Shown here: piece after piece, positions 1 through 4,702 of the stretch | Layout: the number at the start of each line of letters is the position of its first letter | Position numbering within the stretch: position 1 is the stretch's first letter | Assembly: GCA_965368115.1 (NCBI GenBank) | Contig: CBDULQ010000222.1 | Span: forward strand, 1-5,874 | Source: CBDULQ01 sp965368115 | Lineage (GTDB): Bacteria; Pseudomonadota; Gammaproteobacteria; SZUA-229 | Direction of reading: 5' to 3' | Length of the DNA stretch: 5,874 nt | Made by a program: the position numbers and the translations under genes | The notes under the pieces: model-generated | What the model saw: only the letters and a program-made list of their open reading frames with translations | Databases searched by the model: none | Told to the model about the DNA's origin: nothing

Positions 1-1600
1 AGTTTTTGCTGACGAACTCATACACGCTGGATTTGAGTTCGGCAAAGTACAGGCCGCCACCCAGTTTCTGCAGGCGTTCGCCTTCGGTGGCCAGCATTTC
101 CGCACCGCTGAGATCGATGAAGTTGATGCCGGTGCCGACGATCAGGATGTGGTGAATGTTTTCATTTTCCACAATGTGGTGTATCCGGTTCTGGATGTGG
201 TTCAAAGAACCGAAGTAAATCGACATGTCGATACGAATGATCTTGATCTGCGGACACTGGTTGAGCGGTTGTTTCTGGATGTTGATCAGCTTTTTCTTTT
301 CGCCCGGTTTTTCTGCGGCCGGTGCCAGGGTAACCATTTCCGGGGTCGAAGTGCGCGCCAGGAAAATCACCAGCGACAACAGCACGCCCATGTAAATGGC
401 GAATTCCAGTTCCAGGAACAGGGTGGCGAAGAAGGTGGTAAGCAGAATCGCGGTTTCCGATTTACTGTATTTGAAGATCTGCTTGATGTGATGAAAATCC
501 ACCAGGTTGTACGCCACGATCAAAATCACACCGCCCATGGCCGCGATCGGCAGGTAAGCGGTGAGCGGCGCAATGAGCAGAATGATAATCATCAGAAAAC
601 CCGCGGCAAAGATGGCCGACATGGGCGTTTTTGCACCGGCGGAGTAGTTGATACCGGAACGGGTAAACGAACCGGAACCGGCATAGCTGGAGAAAAAGCT
701 GCCGACGACGTTGGACAGGCCCTGACCGATGAATTCCTGGTTGGCATTGATGCGCTGGTTGGATTTGGTCGCCACTGCGCGGCTGATCGATACTGCTTCG
801 ATCAGGCCCAGTAGCGCTACGGCGAAGGCTTCCGGCGCCAGCTTCTTGATCACATCGAATGAAAAGTTCGGTGTGGAAAGCGGCGGCAGGTGGCCGGGGA
901 TTTCGCCCACCAGCTTGATACCCGAATCCACGCCGCCGAGTCCGATGGCAACCAGGCTGCCGACGATCAGGCCGATCAGCAGATTGGGAATCTGGGGAAT
1001 GAATTTTTTCACCAGCAGCGCGGACACCAGGGTAACCATGGCAGTGATGAATACATAATAATTGGTCTGGTCGAGTTGCTGGAACAGCAGTACCCAGGTG
1101 TGCAGGAAGGACTCGCCGCCGGGTACGTTGACGCCGATGATGGTTTTCATCTGGCTGGTGGCGATAAGGATCGCCGCGCCGGCGGTAAAACCGATCACCA
1201 CCGTGTGCGAAACGAAGTTAACCAGCACCCCGAGCCGTGCCAGGCCGAAAGACAGCTGATAGACACCCGCCAGGAAGGTGAGGGTAAGTACCTGGGAAAT
1301 GAATTCCGGCGAACCGGGTGTGGCGTAATGGCTGATGGCGGAAAACACCACGATGGAGATTGCCGTCGTCGGACCCGAAATCAGGTGCAGGGAGGATCCG
1401 AACAGAGCCGCCACGATCGGTGTGATCATCGCGGTATACAGACCGTATTCCGGCGGCAGGCCGGCAATGGTGGCGAAAGCCACACCCTGGGGCAGTACGA
1501 TGACCGCGCCGGTGAATCCCGCCAGTGCGTCCTGGCGCAGGGAGTTCCTGTTCACCAGTCTGAACCAGCTTAAAAAAGGTAATAGTTTTCTAATATTCAT
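1..1600 (-). CDS. SulP (SLC26) family anion permease with STAS domain, C-terminus cut by window edge
   Basis: Reading the minus strand from the ATG at 1600-1598 gives 533 uninterrupted codons to the window edge. This is a SulP-family inner-membrane transporter. Near the N-terminus (residues 21-80) are LRQDALAGFTGAVIVLPQGV, the motif GLPPEYGLYTAM and the ISGPTTAIS stretch, all typical of the family. GSFTRSGINYSAGAKTPMSA, the SulP signature region, lies in the middle of the transport domain. Many hydrophobic segments run to about residue 420. A cytoplasmic STAS domain begins near residue 445 and includes INFIDLSGAEML near residues 493-504. Family members carry sulfate, bicarbonate, chloride or dicarboxylates, usually as sodium or proton symport or exchange; the substrate cannot be read from the sequence. 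Relatives are about 560-590 residues, so only the last few dozen residues are probably missing. The ribosome binding site is weak (GAGAGCGAG just before the ATG). A TGA lies in frame nine codons upstream, and the only other possible start there is a TTG. It is divergent from the LysR gene, which may regulate it. Confidence 0.93.
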   Translation of the reverse strand, partial: MNIRKLLPFLSWFRLVNRNSLRQDALAGFTGAVIVLPQGVAFATIAGLPPEYGLYTAMITPIVAALFGSSLHLISGPTTAISIVVFSAISHYATPGSPEFISQVLTLTFLAGVYQLSFGLARLGVLVNFVSHTVVIGFTAGAAILIATSQMKTIIGVNVPGGESFLHTWVLLFQQLDQTNYYVFITAMVTLVSALLVKKFIPQIPNLLIGLIVGSLVAIGLGGVDSGIKLVGEIPGHLPPLSTPNFSFDVIKKLAPEAFAVALLGLIEAVSISRAVATKSNQRINANQEFIGQGLSNVVGSFFSSYAGSGSFTRSGINYSAGAKTPMSAIFAAGFLMIIILLIAPLTAYLPIAAMGGVILIVAYNLVDFHHIKQIFKYSKSETAILLTTFFATLFLELEFAIYMGVLLSLVIFLARTSTPEMVTLAPAAEKPGEKKKLINIQKQPLNQCPQIKIIRIDMSIYFGSLNHIQNRIHHIVENENIHHILIVGTGINFIDLSGAEMLATEGERLQKLGGGLYFAELKSSVYEFVSKN

Positions 1601-1778
1601 GCTCGCTCTCAAATAGCTATCAACTCAAGGACGAAAGCAGTCATTCACGCACAGGGGCGCTCACTGTGACCATGACCCGGGTCAACCTGGAGCACCCTTG
1701 CGGTGTTATCTGTGTCGATGCGACTTTTCGCTGGAATCCGCAGCGGGTTGCACCGGCAACCCCTGTTCAGATATGGGG

Positions 1779-1801
1779 TATGGTCGTATTATCTGACCAT
1801 A
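1779..1801. promoter_or_regulatory. Candidate LysR-type operator (7-9-7 dyad with T-N11-A)
   Basis: The sequence TATGGTC, nine bases, GACCATA is a perfect inverted repeat. It contains a T-N11-A core (T at 1784, A at 1796), the loose consensus for LysR-family binding. Its centre at 1790 lies about 60 bases upstream of the transcription start inferred for the LysR gene, close to the usual recognition-site position near -65. The dyad is seen directly; its role as the binding site of the adjacent regulator is inferred. It could serve both divergent genes. Confidence 0.45.
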
Positions 1802-1836
1802 AGGAATATAGTTGTCGCTCGTTTGGGGCATTTTGC

Positions 1837-1845
1837 TGTTATACT
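1837..1845 (+). promoter_or_regulatory. Candidate extended -10 promoter for the LysR gene
   Basis: TGTTATACT has an extended -10 TG, one base, then TATACT (five of six matches to TATAAT). No good -35 lies at 16-18 bases; TTGTCG at 1812-1817 is 22 bases away, so dependence on the extended -10 or on an activator is possible. Transcription would start near 1852, leaving an untranslated leader of about 80 bases. Confidence 0.4.
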
Positions 1846-1916
1846 GGCCCCCGAAACCGCTCTCGCGGGCGGTATTCTCTCAGTTCATATTAGTGTAGTC
1901 TAATGAAAAGATTTAC

Positions 1917-1939
1917 AGGAATATTCCTATATGGAATAT
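1917..1939 (+). promoter_or_regulatory. LysR-gene ribosome binding site embedded in overlapping palindromes
   Basis: The Shine-Dalgarno AGGA at 1917-1920 is the left end of a perfect 12-base palindrome, AGGAATATTCCT (1917-1928). A second inverted repeat, ATATTCC/GGAATAT (1921-1927 and 1933-1939), spans the ATG at 1931. Either could be a protein-binding site for autorepression. The second could also form an RNA stem with a 5-base loop containing the first two bases of the start codon. The repeats are certain; any control role is inferred. Confidence 0.4.
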
Positions 1940-2845
1940 AACAACCTGCCTCGGCTGGACGAGTGGGCAGCCCTGTGTGCCGTGGTCGAACGGGGCGGCG
2001 TCGATGCGGCCGCGGACAAACTGCATATCGGCCAGCCCGCGGTCACCAAGCGCCTGCGCGCACTGGATAAAACCTATGGCACACCGTTGATGGAGCGGGT
2101 CAGCGGTCGTCTGCGCCTGACGCCTGCCGGTGAGAAGGTCTACCTGCTGGCGATCCAGACCCTGGAACGCCAGGCCGCCCTGTTCCAGGAACTGCAGGAC
2201 CAGATTCGCGGCCTGACCTCCATGCGCCTGGAAGTCACGTCATCGGTGGGTGAGCATCTGCTGCCCGACCTGTTGCTCAAGTTCTCCGAGCGTTACCCCC
2301 AGTTTCGTATCAACAGCCGCATGAATTACAGCCGCACCATCCAGTCCCACCTGGACTCCGGCATCACCGACCTTGCGCTGATGGAAACCGCGCCTAACCA
2401 CCCGGATATCCTGGTGCAGCCCTGGGCCGATGATGAACTCTGGTTGGTGTGCGGTAAAAAACATTCCCTGGCCGGCACCGAAATGATCCCGGTCGAACAG
2501 CTCACGCAACTCTCCTACGTGCTGCGTGAAAAGAACTCATCCACCCGCGACGAATTCGACAAGGCGCTACATAACATCGGCATCGATCCTATTCACATCG
2601 CCCTGGAAGTCGGTTCCACCGACACCATCGTCAACATCCTGCGCCGCGGCCAGCATGTCAGCTTTCTACCGCGCTTCGCCGTATACGAAGACGTGCAGGC
2701 CAGCGAACTGTTTCATATTAAAGTGATGGGATTCCGCATCATGCGTACCCTGTGGATCGCACGCAACAAAAAACACCTTGATCATCCGGTTGCGGAAGCG
2801 TTTGTGGGGATGGTGAAAGGGGCTTCGGTGGGGGAGTTGTTGTAG
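1931..2845 (+). CDS. LysR-type transcriptional regulator
   Basis: This 304-residue protein has the standard LysR length and layout. An N-terminal winged helix-turn-helix covers residues 8-66, with AADKLHIGQPAVTKRLRALD as the helix-turn-helix and LMERVSGRLRLTPAGEKV as the wing and following segment. A linker helix follows (about 67-92). The periplasmic-binding-protein-like effector domain spans about 93-295, including LEVTSSVGEHLLPDLLLKFS at its start and GSTDTIVNILRRGQHVSFLP in the second subdomain. Such proteins act as cytoplasmic tetramers that bind a small effector and activate or repress a divergent gene, often repressing themselves. The ATG at 1931 is the only start available, because in-frame TAA and TGA lie at 1901-1906; AGGA sits 10 bases before it. 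The divergent SulP permease is the obvious candidate target, so the effector may be linked to sulfate, bicarbonate or another anion, but the sequence does not show which. Composition matches the permease, not the AT-rich DNA downstream. Confidence 0.95.
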   Translation: MEYNNLPRLDEWAALCAVVERGGVDAAADKLHIGQPAVTKRLRALDKTYGTPLMERVSGRLRLTPAGEKVYLLAIQTLERQAALFQELQDQIRGLTSMRLEVTSSVGEHLLPDLLLKFSERYPQFRINSRMNYSRTIQSHLDSGITDLALMETAPNHPDILVQPWADDELWLVCGKKHSLAGTEMIPVEQLTQLSYVLREKNSSTRDEFDKALHNIGIDPIHIALEVGSTDTIVNILRRGQHVSFLPRFAVYEDVQASELFHIKVMGFRIMRTLWIARNKKHLDHPVAEAFVGMVKGASVGELL

Positions 2846-3225
2846 GTTGATTTTCGGATGTTGTGTTGATGCTGGATTAGAGCCATTAATCTACAATTGT
2901 TCGGCAATCTATCGCTTTTGATTTCACGGCATTAGACTGATAGTAGAATTTTGAAAGCTGCTTTCTTGATCTGAGAGTAGGATGCGAAGAATCATGACGG
3001 TCGTTTATAGTTTCAGTTAAGGTATTGATCGTGGTGGGCAGAGTTAATGTAAACAGGTATATTCAAATTTTGAATCAGGCAAAACCAAAACCGGTTTTAC
3101 TGAAGAAATTTAACCGGAATGATGGTTTGACTAATTTTGATATTGATGGGGCTTTAGCGGCGTGTCGTCTATGTATGTAAAATGCGGTGAGTCGCCTAAT
3201 AATTGATTATATAAATACTCTGGAT
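2846..3225. other. AT-rich stretch without a confident gene
   Basis: After the LysR stop the composition drops sharply in GC, and no strong rho-independent terminator is visible. The stretch holds a short dyad GAAAGC/GCTTTC (2953-2965) and a 15-base palindrome at 3061-3075 (ATTCAAA, T, TTTGAAT). It also holds a 12-base palindrome AAAACCGGTTTT at 3087-3098, whose CCGGTT can alternatively pair with AACCGG at 3112-3117. One weak small frame runs from GTG 3031 to TAA 3180 (49 residues), with AAGG eight bases before it. It lacks any recognised motif, so I do not call it a gene. If the attC at 3226 is real, this stretch is the body of the preceding cassette or its remnant. Confidence 0.5.
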
Positions 3226-3342
3226 AGCTAACAATACGATTCAGCAGGCAGGTAATCCTCCGGACTTTTGTGGTAGTCGAATTACTTCATATTGTCACAA
3301 GAATCTAGACGTGTTACGGCCTGCAGGAATCCTGAGTTAGGT
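3226..3342 (+). other. attC: Integron-type attC recombination site (orphan)
   Basis: The ends form a nested imperfect inverted repeat in the order expected for attC. R'' is AGCTAAC (3226-3232) against R' GTTAGGT (3336-3342); R' fits the GTTRRRY core and the pair matches at six of seven positions. After spacers of 5 and 4 bases come L'' and L': GATTC (3238-3242) pairs with GAATC (3327-3331), and GCAGGC (3244-3249) pairs with GCCTGC (3319-3324). The arms differ by one unpaired base, like the extrahelical bases that set attC orientation. Pairing continues inward with GTAA/TTAC and TTGTG/CACAA. Its 117-base length is inside the known range. Only a single-stranded fold of the bottom strand would be recombined by an IntI integrase, by family knowledge. 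No integrase gene is in this window. Recombination would fall after the G of GTTAGGT, so a cassette would begin at 3337, 30 bases before the next start codon. Confidence 0.7.
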
Positions 3343-3366
3343 TAAACAGAAGTCAAGGAGTTTTAA

Positions 3367-3699
3367 ATGTTTAGATTTATACCGATCCTATTAATTTGTT
3401 TCTATTCTAATGTCTTAATAGCTTCAGAAACAGGAGAAACTAAAATAAAATCTATAGGTTCTACCTTCAAAGGCGTTACCGTTATATTAGAAAACAACAA
3501 TCACAATATAAGTAATTGCAGTGGGCCTTATGCTGACAATCAGATGTTTATGATTCCTACAACAACAGAGTACAAAACAATATCCAGCTTTTTGTTGGCC
3601 GCCTACATGGCAGGAAAAAAAGTCAATATTGTTTCGACATCGTGCACTACTGATGGATATAGCGCTATAAGGGATGTGCTTATAGTTAACACTCCCTGA
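3367..3699 (+). CDS. Small predicted exported protein, probable integron cassette gene
   Basis: This 110-residue protein has a likely Sec signal peptide: a short basic start (MFRF), a hydrophobic core to about residue 18, and possible cleavage after LIA or LIAS (19-20). There is no lipobox at Cys11. The mature part is small, with Cys51 and Cys93 as the only cysteines, which could form a disulfide in the periplasm or outside. The stretch SFLLAAYMAGKKVNIV (73-89) and the final DVLIVN look like a helix followed by strands. I do not know a named function; from memory, short secreted proteins with this general look are frequent in Vibrio-type and other marine cassette arrays. The start is firm: AAGGAG at 3355-3360 sits six bases before the ATG. 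The gene begins 25 bases after the attC R' end and its TGA overlaps another attC-like sequence, which fits a single cassette. Codon use is AT-rich, unlike the LysR and SulP genes. No own promoter is clear. Confidence 0.8.
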   Translation: MFRFIPILLICFYSNVLIASETGETKIKSIGSTFKGVTVILENNNHNISNCSGPYADNQMFMIPTTTEYKTISSFLLAAYMAGKKVNIVSTSCTTDGYSAIRDVLIVNTP

Positions 3700-3752
3700 C
3701 AAGCGCATCAAGTTTTTTTACTGTGCTTTATACTGCGGTTTTGACGTTACGT
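3694..3752 (+). other. Possible degenerate attC at the cassette 3' end
   Basis: CCCTGAC (3694-3700) overlaps the stop codon of the preceding gene, as R'' (consensus RYYYAAC) often does in cassettes. It is followed by AAGCGCATCAAG, which resembles the L'' side of many chromosomal attC sites. A matching right end could be TTTTGAC then GTTACGT (3746-3752), giving 59 bases. The R''/R' pair matches only four of seven bases, R' breaks the GTTRRRY rule, and the interior does not fold well. It is probably a decayed site or a chance resemblance. Confidence 0.3.
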
Positions 3753-3769
3753 GAATTCTGCGAGTGTTG

Positions 3770-3925
3770 AAATGGGGTCAGACTCGAATTAATCCATTTG
3801 TGAAAAAGGTATGCTTGCCATGGATGTTTTTGTTGCGTGGGCTTGAAACTATCTTTTATAGCTGAAGAGCGTTTCCTGGGTTGTTGGGTTGCTATTTTAG
3901 GAATTAATTCAGGCTGACCCTATTT
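3770..3925. repeat. Small non-autonomous element with 26-base terminal inverted repeats (MITE or REP-doublet type)
   Basis: The left arm (3770-3795) begins AAATGGGGTCAGACTCGAAT. The right arm (3900-3925), read on the minus strand, begins AAATAGGGTCAGCCTGAATT. Allowing one insertion and one deletion, they agree at about 23 positions. The 104 bases between them have no coding frame worth naming. From memory, GGGTCAGAGTC/GGGTCAGACTC motifs ending in GAATTAAT are scattered in many gammaproteobacteria and sometimes flank REP-associated tyrosine transposase (RAYT) genes; that link is not shown here. A third, partial copy of the arm lies at 4589-4604. No clear target duplication is visible at the outer ends. 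Confidence 0.6.
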
Positions 3926-4075
3926 GAACACAAAGAAAAGAAAAAAAGAGTGTATTGATTTATAAATAAAAATACAACGAAACACATGATAAGTAAATTG
4001 AGATTGCCCATAAAATGCGTGGGCCTGGATCGCTAAAAAACGACGGCCACTTATTAAGGTGTCACAAGGAATATC
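3926..4075 (+). other. AT-rich leader of the membrane-protein gene
   Basis: These 150 bases precede the gene at 4076. They contain TGTATT/AATACA arms around an AT-rich loop (about 3951-3976) and a hairpin with GTGGGCC (4019-4025) against GGCCAC (4045-4050), one G bulged, loop 4026-4044. TAAAAT at 4011-4016 could be a -10, but no -35 fits. I looked for attC cores here and found no GTTRRRY/RYYYAAC pair. Confidence 0.4.
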
Positions 4076-4582
4076 ATGAACACTAGAATAGCTACGGCAA
4101 TCGCACTCAAACTATTCGCCATTTACATAATAGTATCGGTCGTAATGTCGATGCCTGCCATAATTGGTAGCTACCTCGCAGTAAATAATCAAAACATAAG
4201 CGCCAATACTAGCATTGTTATACCGCTTACTATAGTTATTTGCACAATCATAATCGGCGCACTCGTGTTCCTGGTGCTATGGAAGCTATCTAATAGAGTA
4301 TTAAACGACGCAGGTAGTGTGGCGACAGAACGCTTTATAGATCATTCCTCAATGGAGCGCTTTCTGTTGCTGTTGCTTGGTATGTATTTCTCAATCTCAG
4401 CACTTGTTGAGTTGCCAAACGTCTTCACGTCTCTATGGATAAAAAGTGAGCGCTATCCTGGTATTTCAATAGTGGATTATGCCTGGTTGGGGTCAGTAGT
4501 ATTCCAGCTTATTATTGGTATTAGCATAATGGCCGGCATTAAAAGTTGGCTGTTATTTATAAGGGGGCTAGGTGTCAAATAA
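4076..4582 (+). CDS. Four-helix integral membrane protein of unknown function
   Basis: This 168-residue protein has four clear hydrophobic segments, at about residues 9-34, 46-70, 94-118 and 135-157, so it is predicted to sit in the inner membrane with both ends on the same side. The first segment is preceded by MNTR and could be taken for a signal anchor rather than a cleaved signal. The loop between helices 2 and 3 (about 71-93) is polar and charged (NRVLNDAGSVATERFIDHSS), and the short loop after helix 3 holds KSERYPG. There are no recognisable catalytic or transport motifs and I cannot assign a family. AAGGA at 4066-4070 is five bases before the ATG, a good ribosome binding site. The gene is isolated: the small inverted-repeat element lies upstream, and another copy of the same repeat arm begins seven bases after its TAA. 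It shares the AT-rich composition of the cassette region, so it was probably acquired, perhaps as a former cassette that lost its attC. Confidence 0.75.
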   Translation: MNTRIATAIALKLFAIYIIVSVVMSMPAIIGSYLAVNNQNISANTSIVIPLTIVICTIIIGALVFLVLWKLSNRVLNDAGSVATERFIDHSSMERFLLLLLGMYFSISALVELPNVFTSLWIKSERYPGISIVDYAWLGSVVFQLIIGISIMAGIKSWLLFIRGLGVK

Positions 4583-4588
4583 ACGAGA

Positions 4589-4604
4589 AAATAGGGTCAG
4601 ACTC
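4589..4604 (+). repeat. Third copy of the repeat arm, truncated by the IS
   Basis: AAATAGGGTCAGACTC matches the first 16 bases of the 3770 arm except for one base. The match then stops exactly where the IS left inverted repeat begins (the shared C at 4604). The missing remainder, expected to read GAATTAAT, would lie to the right of the IS, outside the window. It is opposite in orientation to the 3900-3925 arm, so the membrane-protein gene is bracketed by two inverted copies. Confidence 0.7.
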
Positions 4605-4621
4605 ACTGCTGTCCCATAAAC
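4604..4621. repeat. IS left terminal inverted repeat
   Basis: CACTGCTGTCCCATAAAC is the exact reverse complement of the last 18 bases of the window. The next base differs between the two ends. Confidence 0.92.
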
Positions 4622-4633
4622 GTAACTAAAAAA

Positions 4634-4702
4634 GGCTTAATCCGTTACTGATTGTTATAATGAGAGTGCGAACAAACACTATAAAATCAGAAGGATTAAG
4701 CC
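4634..4702 (+). promoter_or_regulatory. Inverted repeat occluding the transposase ribosome binding site in read-through mRNA
   Basis: GGCTTAATCC (4634-4643) and GGATTAAGCC (4693-4702) are a perfect 10-base inverted repeat. The right arm contains GGA of the Shine-Dalgarno AAGGA (4691-4695) and ends on the base before the ATG. The left arm lies upstream of the element's own promoter, so only transcripts entering from outside carry both arms. By analogy with IS10 and IS50, this would block translation from impinging transcription. Confidence 0.65.
4653..4661 (+). promoter_or_regulatory. Extended -10 promoter of the transposase gene
   Basis: TGTTATAAT is a perfect TATAAT (4656-4661) with an extended -10 TG. 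No good -35 is present at the right spacing, which fits weak expression. The start would be near 4668, inside the loop between the two arms of the surrounding inverted repeat. Confidence 0.6.

Larger units (their letters stand above)
1601..1930. promoter_or_regulatory. Divergent control region between the SulP and LysR genes
   Basis: These 330 bases separate two divergent start codons and carry no convincing gene; the short open frames in it lack recognisable content. The region is dense in dyad symmetry. There is a perfect 12-base palindrome TGACCCGGGTCA at 1673-1684, and TGACCAT occurs at 1667-1673 and 1794-1800. A 7-9-7 dyad lies at 1779-1801, a small stem ACCGC/GCGGT at 1856-1873, ATTAG/CTAAT at 1889-1904, and a palindrome over the LysR ribosome binding site. 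The heptamer GGAATAT occurs at 1803-1809, 1918-1924 and 1933-1939. I see no convincing sigma-70 promoter for the permease on the minus strand. Confidence 0.6.

Noticed and set aside
149..1573. Plus-strand open frames across the permease region
   Set aside because: They are out-of-frame shadows of the minus-strand SulP gene, with low-complexity, charge-rich translations and no family resemblance.
1788..1793. GATAAT on the minus strand as the permease -10
   Set aside because: It matches at five of six bases, but no -35 lies at acceptable spacing and it falls inside the proposed operator.
1666..1903. Two short plus-strand frames in the divergent control region
   Set aside because: They overlap each other and the inferred promoter and operator, lack a good ribosome binding site, and have no recognisable content.
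2240..2726. Frames on both strands inside the LysR gene
   Set aside because: They are shadows of a clear full-length LysR protein.
3194..3200. GCCTAAT as the R'' core of the attC site
   Set aside because: The sequence after it does not pair with the right half, whereas AGCTAAC at 3226 is followed by matching L-box bases.
3658..3669. Palindrome TATAGCGCTATA inside the exported-protein gene
   Set aside because: It is isolated within coding sequence with no partner site; probably chance.
3487..3711. Minus-strand frame opposite the small exported protein
   Set aside because: The plus-strand gene has a strong ribosome binding site and a signal peptide; the antisense frame has neither.
3713..3719. 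T-run as a rho-independent terminator of the exported-protein gene
   Set aside because: No GC-rich hairpin precedes the seven Ts.
3883..3889. GTTGGGT as an attC R' core
   Set aside because: It fits GTTRRRY alone, but no complementary L and R boxes pair with it, and it lies inside the inverted-repeat element.
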